From Mangifera indica (lineage: Eukaryota > Streptophyta > Magnoliopsida > Sapindales > Anacardiaceae), in assembly GCF_011075055.1 (NCBI RefSeq), contig NC_058146.1, positions 16,600,579-16,664,578 on the forward strand: a DNA stretch of 64,000 bases, in the 5' to 3' direction. Positions 11,021-22,990 of this stretch are shown here, piece by piece; position 1 is the first letter of the stretch, and each line of letters begins with the position of its first letter. The position numbers were made by a program, and so were the translations under genes. Under the pieces are notes generated by a model that made no database searches, was not told the origin of the DNA, and saw only the letters and a list, made by a program, of their open reading frames with translations.

Positions 11021-11396
11021 CTTCCTTTTACTTTCAATGATAATAAAGTTGTAATCTAGGTGATTAGCCACATACCTTTAAACCTTTCTTTTGTCTATGT
11101 TATGTTATTTAACTATGGATAATTGCTTTTGATTTGTAGAGAGAAATGGAAGAACCGGCTAGCCAACGTCCTATCAATGAGACAGCTTGAGTTAGGCAAC
11201 CTTCTACCTCTACCATGAGTTTGATGACAAGTATATGCATGTTATAAGGTCAACTTTGATTAAAAACAAGTTCTTGTAATGAATTTTTAAATTTGATGGA
11301 TCTTAATGTAGTAATGATAAAGTATAGGGGGTTTGAAATTTTCCTATTTTTACTAGAGATGAATTATAGTATCTATTATTATTATTTTGATACTTA
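11021..11396 (+). other. RLK1 3' UTR
   Basis: This is nearly the same as the sequence after RLK2 (29178-29569). A likely UTR intron ends at TGATTTGTAG|AGAGAAATGG near 11140. CTAGCCAACGTCC and ATGCATGTTATAAGGTC are shared with the relic at 16757-17100. Confidence 0.55.
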
Positions 11397-11397
11397 A

Positions 11398-11444
<47 letters not shown>

Positions 11445-11470
11445 CACACACACACACGCATACACACACA
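11397..11470. repeat. (CA)n-(TA)n-(CA)n microsatellite
   Basis: About 17 CA dinucleotides, then about 8 TA, then CA again with a few changes. It lies at the same position relative to RLK1 as the pure (AT)n at 29570-29632 does to RLK2. Confidence 0.95.
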
Positions 11471-11640
11471 TTTAACAATAACTAGCCAGGGGCAAACAAC
11501 CTAAGTTCATCCTCAAGATAGAGGATAGCAAAATCACTAGGTAACAAAGAGACCATCAAACCAATTTAGAGAACCAACATAAAGATCAACACAATCACAA
11601 TCAGATAGCGCTTGCAACCCATGCTCTAGTTGTTATTAAG
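11471..11640 (-). mobile_element. 3'-end fragment of a LINE-like element
   Basis: Read on the minus strand this ends in CTAGTTATTGTTAAATG next to the microsatellite, as a non-LTR retrotransposon end with a simple-repeat tail would. It matches 29633-29800 downstream of RLK2 (AACAACCTAAGTTCATCC; ACATAAAGATCAACACAATC). It is therefore older than the RLK duplication. No reverse transcriptase is visible, so the class is inferred. Confidence 0.4.
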
Positions 11641-11753
11641 CAGGTGATTATTATTGTCTTTAATTTGTGTTTGGAAGCTGTAGAATGTAGGGAATGTTTT
11701 TTATTTGTTTCATTGTAGTATTTTTTTTACCATTGCATCTGTAATGTTGCTAG

Positions 11754-12763
11754 GCGGAGGTTGAGGTAGAACGATTAAATAATCTAAAAGCCAGCAAGAT
11801 GAAAGAGTTGGTGTTCAACAGGCAAAATGAGCTTGAAGAAATCTACGGAGGGGTTCATATGGATGTAGATAGTGATGCAGGGAGTGGCTTGATGAATATA
11901 AAAAGGTAATTACCTAAAAGCGGAAATAAATGGTTCCAGAATCATAGAAAATTCATATCCGAATTCAATGTGTATATTCTTTGATGATGTTTGATAATCC
12001 ACCCGTTGTGATTATTAATCTACAACACAATTTGCCCTTGTTGTTCTTTTTGTATTTTGTGATCCTAGTTTTCTAGTTATTTTTAGAGAAGAAGAAGAAG
12101 TAGAGAGCGTTCTATAGTTCCTTTCTCCAGAAGTTATGTAACTTTTGTTTTTAATATTAAACAACAATTGGGAATTCAAACTTTGAAATCCCAACTGTTA
12201 TTAACTTTTATGGCAGAAAAGTAATTTTCTTTGTTGGGGTTAATTAGACATTTCAATCCTAATAATCAGGTCAACCCATCATGGGTGGACCGGATCTAAT
12301 ATTAGCATTAATAAACTATTTATATTATGTGCCAGTGCAATATGGTTGGTCTATTAGTTCATAGAGTACTAATGCCGAATTCATATTGACATGCAGGATC
12401 ATTTGAATGTTTGGTATCCTAGAAAATTAAATACAAGTTAAATGATATCTGGTGATGCATCAAGTTGGAACATGTAGTATTATTCTAGAATTAGTGCAGT
12501 TTTAAAGAGTGAACTTAATAAATTACTCTTTATACAGAGTTGAACCATTGGTACACCTTTTTCTTTATTTGACAACATTTGAACTCTTGTTTTGTTGAAG
12601 TATTTATGTATTTGAAGGTAGTAAACTGCTACTCTATTCATTTTGTTCTTTTCTTTCTCCTTTCTTATATCCATAGGATGAAAATCGATATAGTGCTGGT
12701 AGAGGAGCATACAAGAATCTGAAATGTGTTGAGAAAGCTCAAATTCTTGTCAGCAAAATAACA
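11754..12763 (+). pseudogene. MAP65 microtubule-associated protein fragment (two exons)
   Basis: Exon a (11754-11905) follows an acceptor GTTGCTAG and reads AEVEVERLNNLKASKMKELV then FNRQNELEEIY, which matches the conserved core of plant MAP65 microtubule bundlers. It ends at a GTAATT donor. Exon b (12677-12763) follows CCATAG and reads DENRYSAGRGAYKNLK then CVEKAQILVSKIT, the next conserved MAP65 block. The expected sequence between these blocks is missing, as are the N-terminal two thirds and the C-terminus. It is a gene fragment, not a working gene. A related fragment lies at 43946-44213. It could have been copied here by a transposon or by segmental duplication. Confidence 0.75.
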
Positions 12764-13569
12764 TGTGAGCATACAATTATCTTTCATGAAAGTACTTGTT
12801 GGACACTTAACATCATTTGTTTGATTTTGATTGGGAAACTTCATGGATTCCAGCCTTTTGTTTCATACACTAAGATCAAATGGATTCCAACCTTTTGATT
12901 GTTCTTTGTGATCCTTTTTTTACCTTAAAGTAATTCCAACTCCCAACATGGTGAATTGAATTGTCTCTTGAGTTGTTTGTTGTAGTAGACATAGAAGCCA
13001 CGTTTAACCCTCCAAATGCAATGTTGAAACTTTTAAATGACGGTTTTTGCATAGAGACACTAAAACCAGGTGGGCTTTTATGTGTTCGCATGAATTGCTC
13101 ATTCGTTATTGTTTTTTTTTTTTTTTCTAAAGATGTGTTTTGTATTCTAATTCAGCCACTGCTGAGCTATTTCCTTGCTACTTTAAACATTTTTTATCCT
13201 AATTTTCAGCTACAATATACATAGCAGTCTATTAATTTATATTCTAATTGGTTAAATATAATTTAATTGATTTTTTTCTTTTTTGTTTAAGGATGGTGAT
13301 TGATGATGGTAGAAAGAAGAGTGGGCATTTTACTTTATGATTGTTAAAGAGGCTTGTGATTTAGGGGTCTTTTGAGGACTTCTTTAATCAAAAATTTAAA
13401 TTTTCTTATTAGATTATGATGAGTTGTGTTAAAACTATTCATGTTAACTACTTATTATACAAATTTATTACTTAAATTTGAATTAAAAACTATTTTGTTA
13501 CAATATATAGCTTTGTTTTTTATTCTTTTATTTCTTATTTGATTACCTATTTTAATTTATTTAGGTCAT
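12764..13569. other. AT-rich stretch, no gene supported
   Basis: No conserved domain is seen. The 87-codon frame at 12961-13224 is not recognisable and ends in low-complexity residues. It may include MAP65 intron sequence. Confidence 0.4.
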
Positions 13570-14170
13570 TTATTGTTTATTTAAAATTAAGCAAAAAAAC
13601 AAAAACAAAACAAAACAAAACCATTGTATTAATACATAACATCAATATAATAAAAATATACAATTGTTGTTTTAAATATTAACACCACTGTCTTTGCATT
13701 ATTATGAATATTTGTATTAGCTAAATAACCGTTACTTAAAAATAATATGATTTGTTGTTTAAAACATTTAAAATTACTCTCTAATGTTTTTAATAACCAA
13801 TGTCTTAGTTAAATAATCATTGCTTAAAAATGATATAATCTATTACTTAAAATAGAGTATAATCGTTGTCTAATATCTTTGATAATTGCCACCTTTAGTA
13901 AACTATTGCATTAGGGATTAAAATATAAGAATGTTTCACTAAACAAACCATTAGTTTAGATTGTACTAAATTTGTTGTATTTGGATTATTAATATAATGA
14001 TCATTTTTACTGTTAGTTAATTGAATATAAACTATTACCAATTACCTAATGCAGTGCCAATACTTATGACGGTTGTGATTTCGTTGCCTAAAATGTAAAG
14101 TCGTGGTTTATATATGTTTTTGACAATGAAAATCAACCGCTATGTTAGACTTTTTATGGTGTAGTAATTA
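13570..14170. mobile_element. Relic end of a CACTA-like (En/Spm) transposon
   Basis: The stretch has many diverged short motifs of the form AATAACCGTTACTTAAAAATA, AATAATCATTGCTTAAAAATG and ATAATCGTTGTCTAATATC. It closes with GTCGTGGTTTATATATG, AACCGCTATGTTAGAC and TTTTTATGGTGTAGTAA at 14154-14168. In reverse that reads TTACTACACC, one base from the CACTACACC terminus of plant CACTA elements, with subterminal repeats behind it. No transposase or opposite end was found. Confidence 0.45.
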
Positions 14171-14234
14171 GTGTCCTATTTGTAAAGTGCAATTCTATGT
14201 AAGAGACTTGTGTTTTTATATGTTTATTTTTTCA

Positions 14235-14529
14235 AAAACCACAAGCCTATTAATAAATTCCTCAAAATTTTCTTATTGTCACAAAGAAAATTACAATTGT
14301 TTATATATATATAATTTGAAATTTGACAGATCTAAAACAGTTGTCAAAATGTATTGTTTACCGTTCAATTATACTTGAATAACTACTAGTATATTAATTA
14401 AACACCGTGTGATTTACAATCCTCACCTTCAATTGTGGAGAGAAAGAGTTTCTTCAGAGAGATAAAAAATATCTCAAGAATGAGTCAATATATTTCCACC
14501 AAACCATGCTAAGGGTAATGAAAAATTAA
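14235..14529 (+). repeat. Partial copy of repeat P
   Basis: Shares ATTGTCACAAAGAAAATTAC, TTGACAGATCTA, GAGAGAAAGAGTTTCTTC and CTCAAGAATGAGTCAATATA with the RLK1 upstream copy, then breaks directly into the next, fuller copy at 14530. Confidence 0.75.
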
Positions 14530-16530
14530 ATGAAACAGAGGAATCTTTCAGTTTTTCTTACATTTTTTTCTTGCTTTTGGTGATCAAGATTGTAGATTTT
14601 CATAAAAGGGAACAATTAAAAGAGAGAATAGCCTAGAAACCACATATCATTTATCTATTGAAAAACACCTCAAAAACTTCATATTATCACAAAGAAAATC
14701 ACAATCTTTTATTTAAAACTTGATAGATCTATAATAATTGTCAAAATACATCATTTATTGTTCAATTAATGACACTTGAACAACTACTAGAATATTGATT
14801 AAACACCGTCTGATTTAAACTGTGTTTATTCCTCACCTTTGATTATGGAGAGAAAGAGTTTTTTCAGAGAGAGAAAAAATATCTCAAGAATGAGTCAATA
14901 TAGATAAAGCCATGTGAAGAGTTACGAAAAATTAAATGAAACCGGTTACATCCCAGTGTCATTGCCTTTGTTGCCTATTCATCCCGTCACTAAGTCAAGA
15001 ATTAATGAATTCCACATGGGGTCAGCGACGCAATTAAACTAGATACCGATCTTATCTTGTGCTATGTTCTAATATTTTATTGTTTTTGTTTATTTAGTTA
15101 TTTATTTGTTATAGTTATAAATTCCGTAACGGTAAGTCCACGGAATTGTATTGCAAGGGTGCAATAAGGAGTAAATCCACAACGGTGAATAAAATATTTT
15201 AAAAATGATTTCACATAGGGTTTTTATTAATATATTATAAGGAAATTAAATTAAATACCCATTTTTACATATCCTAAAGAAAATTGTCCACTTTTGAAGA
15301 ACTTAAATCCAATTAACCAAAATTGAAATTACCTAAAAAAAAATCCAAATATTTTTAAATAATACTGAAAATATTTGTACTGTCTTCTACTTAAACTCTA
15401 AACTTTACTAATGCATTGACATTTTAATTTTCATTCAATATTCGACACTGTGATTTCATTCAGAAGAAAATATGTTAATATTTTTGAATTTGATTTGAAA
15501 GAAATTGGTTTGTGATATCGATATATTTATATAATTTTAACAAAAAAATTTATTTATCTGTTAATTATGTTGTATTTTAAATACTTTCTTAAAACTATGT
15601 CTAAAATTTGCAATGTTAGAAAAATATATGGGTATTTTGATATTATAATTGTAGTTACAATGTGGGGCACTAAGATAGTAGACAATGTGTGGGGGGTGAA
15701 ATGATATTTTTTAATGTAAGGTATACATGAATTTTTACTCAAAAATTGGGGGGCTAAATGATATTTGACAAATTTAGTATGTTTTTTAGTAGAGATATTA
15801 TTAGCTATGAAATATAGAGAATCAATCGAATGAGTGTAATAGATATGAAGTAGGGGATAAATTATATATTATATGATACAATTTCAAATAAAATTTTGAA
15901 ATACTTGTAACCAAAATAGGTATAATAAATAGATATTTTAACCATATAAATTATATAATTCAAATCCCCTTAAAGTCTAAAAGTATAAAACATTACAACC
16001 CTATTACCTAAAAAAACTAGTAAATTGAATTTTTGCTTATGAAATAAAGGTGATTTAGTATGAAATTTTCTAATAAATTTTGTTATCAATATTGCCATAG
16101 TAGGATCAATAATGGTGGGTTATACTTTAATTCATTATGGAGGAGAATGAATTGAAAGTGATTAAAACATAATAGAATATATTGGAGATGATAGAAAAGT
16201 AGTTAAAATTCCAAAGAAATCACCACTTAAGGAATTAATCAAATTGTTGAGTAAAAAGTGTTATATCGATCAAACCCTGAAAAACATTCATTTATACATA
16301 AAGCCAAAATGTAACGATGACAAATGCCCTGTACAAATTGAAATGATGAAGATGTTAAGTGTCTTATTGACTTATCTAATTACTTCGATAAATGTATTCT
16401 AATTTTTGTCTCAACTACCCATATCAAAGTACATGATGGAGCATAAATTAGTGTTTACAATGATGATGATAATGATGGCTTAGTAGGAAGTGAAAATGTC
16501 GGGTTCATGCTGCTTTATTGTTGAAATAGT
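14530..16530 (+). repeat. Unit 1 of a repeated 'P plus Mutator relic' block
   Basis: Repeat P (14530-14960) is followed by a shared ~270-bp spacer (ATTCCACATGGGGTCAGCG; ATTCCGTAACGGTAAGTCC), then a sequence starting AAGGAAATTAAATTAAATAC at 15239. At 16150-16500 it reaches a decayed N-terminal part of a Mutator-like transposase: IKLLSKKCYID and HLYIKPKCNDDKCPVQIE can be read between stops. The block matches 21105-22990 almost from end to end. No intact frame remains. Confidence 0.7.
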
Positions 16531-16757
16531 TTCCAATTTCAACAATAAAAGTGTTTGGTAAAGAGCTTTTAAAATTATAATAAATCTTTAAAAAAAAATA
16601 ATTCTAAAAGCTAGTAGGATTAGCTTTTGAAAATGATACTATTTGTGAAGCTTTTACATTATTAATTAACCGACAAATAATACTCATACATAATTCTCTA
16701 AATAACAAAATGAACTTAGATAAACATTCAATTCATTCCATAAATATTTTTTTTTTA
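16495..16757 (+). repeat. Dispersed repeat R, partial copy
   Basis: Begins GGTTCATGCTGCTTTATTG and includes TTTTAAAATTATAATAAATCT and AGTAGGATTAGCTTTTGAAA. Related copies lie at 23400-24000, 37565-38060 and 61130-61775. It is non-coding and of unknown class. Confidence 0.65.
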
Positions 16758-17100
16758 TCTTTAATCTAAGTGATCATTCACATACTTTTAAACCTTTCTT
16801 TTACTATGTTATATTATTTAACTATAGATAATTGTTTTTGATTTACAAATGGATGACCTTACTAGCCAACGTCGCATCAATGGGACAGCCTCAGTTTAGC
16901 AACATTAATCTACCACTTCCATGAGTTTAATGACAGGTAGATGCATGTTATAAGGTCAACTTTAATTAAAAAGAAGTATTTGTAATGAGTTATTAAATTT
17001 GATGGATTTTAATGTAACAATGATAAAGTATAGGGGGTTTGAATTTTTCCTATCCTTACTAGAGATGAATTATATTATCTATTATCTATTATTATTATTA
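16757..17100 (+). pseudogene. Relic 3' UTR of a third RLK copy
   Basis: This segment matches the RLK1 and RLK2 3' UTRs: TTTAAACCTTTCTTTTACTATG, AACTATAGATAATTG, CTAGCCAACGTCGCATCAATG, ATGCATGTTATAAGGTCAAC, AAAGTATAGGGGGTTTG. No kinase coding sequence precedes it; repeat R abuts it. A further receptor copy therefore once lay here or was inserted and deleted. Confidence 0.7.
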
Positions 17101-18211
17101 TTATAATATTTCATTTTTTAGTTAATAAAAATAACTCATCATCTATATCATTCCGATATAGTATAATAATGTATTATTCATTTATTGATTTGGTGTGATT
17201 AAATATTGTTTATTCTTCATTTAAAATCATTCAATTATATAGTAATATATCATCTTCTATATTTGTATTGGTTTGTAAAAGGAATTGATTTTCGAAAGGT
17301 TTTTAAATGGGTTTTTAATTGGATTTTTATAAAATCCATTAATATGTCTAGTTTGATTATGTCAAATTTTGCTTTTTTATAAAGTCTATAGAATTTTTAA
17401 AGTTTCTAGAATTGAGATATTAAATATGGTAGTTGCAATAGAGCTAATTGGGTGGTTAAATCCTAGATGCAAATACTCAAGATTACGAAGATGGTAGTTG
17501 GAATACTAATTAGGTGGTTAAAGCCAATTTTTTATTTTAAACTCATTTCTCAACAATTAGCATACTATCAACATACATAAGCAAATAAACATAACTTTTG
17601 TCATTTTTAAAAAATTAACTCTGCTGTACCGTTCAATTGATGGTAGGGAGTTTTCTTATTTGTTGCATGTCAGCCATAACATTCTATAATGTTTAACTTG
17701 GGAGAAGATGTTATGGACTAAGGTGCAAACGGTGCGTTTCACGAAAAAAGTCGCGTTTCACTTGGGTGGTAAAATAGCAAGTAAAAGGAAAATATCCTTT
17801 ACTGTTTCACATTCCAGAAAAATCGAAAAGTATAAGGCTTGGTGGTTTGCTTCTGTCTTCTTTCCTCTACAACTAGAGATCAAGCAAGCTTCAATCAATC
17901 TGACGGTCAAAGATAAGTATCACTTCTTGTTCTATTTTCTGTACCAATAAAATTATACATATATTTGATATATAATTTATATATATAGATAATATATTAT
18001 TATATGATTAAATAATTTTGAATTAAAAATAAAATAATACTCAATCATATAATAACACATAATATGTATATTTAAATTTTGAAAAAAAATATGTACTTAT
18101 AATATTATTCTTTGTATATTGGTAAATGGTTAGGATGAATATTGACTGTTACATGGTCTGGCACTTATTTATATTGTATAAATACTTTGTATCTTATCAA
18201 ATGAAAGATAA
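17101..18211. other. AT-rich stretch, no gene supported
   Basis: No domain is recognisable. An 80-codon frame at 17708-17950 (VRFTKKVAFHLGGK) resembles nothing I know and probably is chance. Confidence 0.4.
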
Positions 18212-18778
18212 TTAAAAAAATACAGAGGAATTTTTCAGTTTTTCATAAATTTTTTTCTTGCTTTTGGTGATCAAGATTGTAGATTTTCATAAAAGGGAAA
18301 AATTAGAAGAGAGAATAGCCTAGAAACCACATATCGTTTATCTATTGAAAAATACCTCAAATACTTCAAATTATCACAAAGAAAATCACAATCGTTTATT
18401 TAAAACTTGACAGATGTATAACAACTGTCAAAATGTATTAATATAATGCTCAATTGATGACACTTGAATAACTATCAAAATATTTGATTAAACAACTTTT
18501 AATTTAGATGGTGTTTAATCCTCACATTTGATTATGGAGAGAAATATAATTCGACCAAGTTAAGTGAAGAGTTATGAAAAATTAAATGAAACCAAGATGT
18601 CACCGTTTCCTTCAATTGTCTTGGAAACGGTGGCATCCCGGTGTCATTGCCCTTGTTGTCTATTCATGCCGTCACTAAGTCAAAAATTTATCAATTCCAC
18701 ACATGGAGGCAATTAAACTAGATACCGATCTTATCTTGTGCTATGTTCTAATATTTTATTGTTTTTGTTTATTTATTT
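18212..18778 (+). repeat. Repeat P copy in front of the Mutator-like element
   Basis: Shares the whole P layout, then GCATCCCGGTGTCATTGCCC and AGATACCGATCTTATCTTG with the spacers at 14950 and 21480. At 18779 it switches directly to AGGAAAATTAAATTAAATATTC, where the other two units carry about 140 bp more spacer. Confidence 0.75.
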
Positions 18779-19175
18779 AGGAAAATTAAATTAAATATTC
18801 ATTTTACCCTTTTTTTTTTTAAGCAAAAATATCTATTTTTCTATTCCTAAACAAAAACATCCTAAATATTTTTTAAAATACAAAAACTACCTTTCACTTT
18901 ATTTATATAAACCCTCTCACTCTCACTCTTACTCTCATTATATATACTTCTCATATCACTCAAACACTTATTCTCACTCTCACTCTCATTTTTTCTCAAT
19001 ATCAACTATTACAAGTTTGTTTGGAAGAAAGAAGTTTGTATTTCTGAATTTAAATCGAAAAAAGTTAATTCGTAGAAAAAAAAGGTATTTATACGAATCT
19101 TAACTCAAAACCTAATTTTATTTGTTAAATGTAGTTCATATGTCATGTAAAGGAGGCATTTGAATATTTGATAAT

Positions 19176-19730
19176 AATTTATGGGTTAAATGAAATATTA
19201 AAAAAATATGAGAGTATTTTGATATTACAAAATATATGAGGGATTTAAATAACAAATTAAAAATAGATAGCTGTGTTTTGAAGCAAGACAACTTACATAG
19301 GTGTTAAATGTAATGTTATATAATTATGGGGGTAAATGAAACGTTAAAAAAATATAGGGGTATTCTAATATTAAACATTGTAACAACATTTTAAATGAAA
19401 TGTTAGGAATAGGTAGATACATTTTGATACAAGACAACATAGAAGAGTGTTAAATGAAATGTTAGACAATTATAGGGGGTTAAATAAAATTTTTGAAAAA
19501 TATGGAGGGTTTTTTTGATATAAAAAATTGTAAAATGGTTTTAAATGATATGTTAGGAGTAGATAGATGCATTTCCATATAAGATAACATGTGAGAGTAT
19601 TATATAAAATGTTAGATAATTATAGGGGGTTGATTGAAATGTTAAAAAAATCTGGGGGATATTTTGATATTAAATATTCAAAGACAGTTTTAAATGACAT
19701 GTTACGAGTAGGTTGAGGCATTTTAGTAAA
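19176..19730 (+). repeat. Tandem repeat of about 148 bp, nearly four units
   Basis: AATTATGGGGGTAAATGAAAC, AATTATAGGGGGTTAAATAA and AATTATAGGGGGTTGATTG recur at about 19322, 19469 and 19619, each followed by GTTAAAAAAATAT-like and TTTTGATATTA-like words. It lies between the putative promoter and the transposase start. A single diverged unit sits at about 15590-15770 and 22120-22270 in the sister blocks. Confidence 0.75.
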
Positions 19731-19887
19731 TTACAGGTGGTCTATATATCAATAAATGGTTATTGTGGATTTTTTTTATAAATGTTTAATTTTTCCCAAA
19801 AAATTGTCATCATAGGATTGATAATTAAAATGACTAATTATGCATCGATTCGTTTCCAAAGAGAATGATTCAATGTGATGAAACACA

Positions 19888-21104
19888 ATGAAATATGTTG
19901 GAGGATATAAACAATTGATTAAAATTTCCTCTGGAACAACATTTGAGGGATTTATTCAACTTTTGAAGGAGCATTGCAATCTTGATCTAATAAAAAACTA
20001 TCTTCAACTATATATAAAGCCAAGAAAAATTGAACTCGATTGCCATGTACAGATCCAAAATGATGAAATGTCTAAGGTCTTATTGATATGTCTCAATACT
20101 TCCAGGAATGTATTTTTGTTTTTGTTACATATACCCCGATTGAAGTTCAAGAAGAAGAAGAAGAAGAAAAAAAATTAATAAAGTGAAAAAAGAATATGAT
20201 TTGGAAAACTTGATTGATTTCAGTAACAATGCATTGTATATTGCAAACTCATGGGCTTATAGAGAAAAAGATAGGGTTCTTAACTAGGGTGACTTTGAGG
20301 GGAATGACATGATTGATATTCCTCTTAATGAGACATAGTTCAAGCATATGTCACCTCTTACTAGGGGTATAAATAGTTTGTAACTTGAAAATCCTATTTT
20401 GGGTGGTGAAAATTATTTTGGGTCATTTTTTGACAATGTCCCCATTGATCCGTTTAGGTGGCTTTCTTATTTTCCTCCGCAGCCATCAATATCATCAAGT
20501 GGTACAAGATCAATCCGAAAGGGGAATGCTGTAAAGCTTGGTGATATTTTTCATAACAAACAACACTTGAAAGATGTGATGGATCAATTTGCTCTACAAA
20601 AAAGATTTCAATACAGGGTAAAGAAGTCTGACATAAGGCAATGGAAGATTAAGTGTAATGACAAAAAATGTCATTGGTATATATCTGCAACCAAAGCCAA
20701 AACTAGTGAAGTCTTCCAAATAATTAAAATGAATCCAACTCACACATGTTTAGTTGATCAAATAATGTCACATCACTGACAGGTTGGGGCTCGAGCTTTA
20801 GGTCAATTAATGAGGTTAAAGTTCGTATTGATTGATCGAATTTATCGGCCTAAAGAAATAATTGTCGATATTGTCAATCGGTATAAAATTGACATTTTAT
20901 ATTCACAGGCTTGACAGACAAAAAATTGGAGTTTAAATTCACTGAGGGGCTCATTGAAAGAATTATTTATGCTCTTATCAGATTATTGCTAAATTTACAG
21001 CGTACTAATATGGGAACATTGACTACTATTGAAACGGATAATGACCATCGATTTAAGTATTTTTTTATGACATTAGGATGTTCTGTCTGTGCTATAAAAA
21101 ATTA
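19888..21104 (+). pseudogene. MURA-like transposase, broken and truncated
   Basis: Piece 1 (19888-20178) gives MKYVGGYKQLIKISSGTTF then EGFIQLLKEHC, the usual N-terminal domain of plant Mutator proteins. Piece 2 (20399-20779) carries the MuDR DNA-binding domain: LGDIFHNKQHLKDVMDQFAL with CNDKKCHWYISA and THTC, fitting its C-x-C-H zinc-like pattern. A TGA at 20777-20779 is followed in the same frame by GARALGQLMRLKFVLIDRIY and PKEIIVDI, the start of the transposase core. Piece 3 (20911-21104) gives LQRTNMGTLTTIETDND and RFKYFFMTLG. The DDE catalytic residues lie beyond the break and are absent. It cannot encode an active enzyme. Confidence 0.75.
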
Positions 21105-22990
21105 TCACAAATTATCACATATTGTTTATCTATTGAAAAATGCCTAAAAAACTTCAAATTATCACAAAGAAAATCACAATCGTTTATTTAAAACTTGACA
21201 GATCTATAACAACTATCAAAATACATAATTTATTATTCAATTGGTGACACTTGAATAACTATCAGAATATTGATTGAACACCATCTGATTTAGATAATGA
21301 TTTAGAAGGTGTTTAATCCTCACCTTTGATTGTGGAGAGAAAGAGATTCTTGAGAGAGAGAAAAAATATCTCAAGAATGAGTCAATATATTTTGACAAAG
21401 TCATGTGAAGAGTTATGAAAAATTAAATGAAACCGGGATGTCACCGTCTCCTTCAATTGTCTTGGAAACGGTTACATCCCAGTGTCATTGCCTTTGTTGT
21501 CTATTCATCCCGTCACTAAGTCAAGAATTAATGAATTCCACATGGGGTCAGCGACGCAATTAAATTAGTTACCGATCTTATCTTGTGCTTTATTTCTTTA
21601 TTTGTTATAGTTATAAATTCTGCAACGGTAAGTACACGGAATTGTATTGCAAGGGTGCAATGAGGTGTCAATCCATAACGATGAATAAAATATTTTAAAA
21701 ATGATTTCACATAGGGTTTTTATTAATATATTATAAGGAAATTAAATTAAATACCTATTTTTACATATCCTAAAGAAAATTGTCCACTTTTGAAGGACTT
21801 AAATCCAATTACCTAAAATTAAAATTACTTTAAAAAAATATCCAAATATTTTTAAATAATAACGAAAATATTTTTATTGTCTTCTATATAAACTCTAAAC
21901 TTTACCAATGCATTGACATTTTGATTTTCATTCAATATTTAACATTGTGATTTCATTGAGAAGAAAATATGTTAACATTTTTGAATTCGGCTCAAAGAAA
22001 ATTGGTTTGTGATATTTATGTATTTATATAATTTTAACAAAAAGTTTATTTACCCGTTAATTATGTTGTGTTTAAATACTTTCTTAAAACTATGCTTAAA
22101 ATTTGCAATGTTAGAAAAATATAAAAGATATTTTGATATTATAATTGTGGTTACAATGTGGGGCATTAAGATATTAGACAATGTGTAAGGGGTGAAATGA
22201 TATTTTTTAATGTAAGGTTACATGAAATTTTTACTCAAAAATTGAGGGGCTAAATTGATAATTGACAAACTTAGTCTGTTTTTTAGGTGAGATATTATTA
22301 GTTACAAAATATAGAGAATCAATCGAATAAGTGTAATAGATATAAACTAGAGGATAAATTATATATTATTAGATATGATTTCAAGTAGAATTTTGGAATA
22401 CTTGTAACCAAAATAGGTGTAATAAATAGATATTTTAACCATATAAATCATATCATTCAAATCCTTTTAAAGTTCGAAAGTGTAAAATCTAAAAAAACTG
22501 GTAAATTAAATTTTTGCTGATGAAATAAAGGTGATTATATTGATACAGTTTAATATGAAAATTTTTAATAAATTTTATTATTAATATTGCCATAGTAGGA
22601 TCAATAATAATGGGTTATACTTTAATTTAATATGGAGGATAATTGATAGAAAGTGATGAAAAAATAATAGAATATATTGGAGATGATAGAAAAGTAGTTA
22701 AAATTTTAAGAAACAAATACTTAGGAAATTACTCTAATTATTGAGTGAAAAGTGTTATATCGATCAAACCTTTAAAAACATTTAGGTATGCATAAAACTA
22801 AAATGTATCGATGACAAATGCTTTATGCAAATATAAAATGATGAAGATATCAACTGTCTTATTGACTTATCTAACTATTTTGATGAATATAATCTAATTT
22901 TTGTTACAACTACCCATATCAAAGTACATGGTGGAGCAAAAATCAGTGTTTACGATGATGATGATGATAATGATGGCTTAGTAGGAAGTG
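21105..22990 (+). repeat. Unit 3 of the 'P plus Mutator relic' block
   Basis: A near copy of 14530-16530: P repeat, spacer with CACATGGGGTCAGCGACGC, AAGGAAATTAAATTAAATAC at 21737, and a decayed transposase N-terminus at 22640-22900 (CYIDQTFKNI, KLKCIDDKCFM). It begins inside the P repeat, cutting off the transposase of unit 2. Confidence 0.7.

Larger units (their letters stand above)
18779..21104 (+). mobile_element. Truncated Mutator-like element (unit 2, best preserved)
   Basis: Starts at AGGAAAATTAAATTAAAT, shared with the other two units and possibly the element's left terminus. A likely promoter follows (TTTATATAAACCC at 18900, then CTCACTCTCACTC runs), then a 148-bp tandem repeat and the transposase relic. 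It ends abruptly at 21105, where the next P copy begins, so the C-terminal catalytic half and the right end are missing. Confidence 0.6.
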
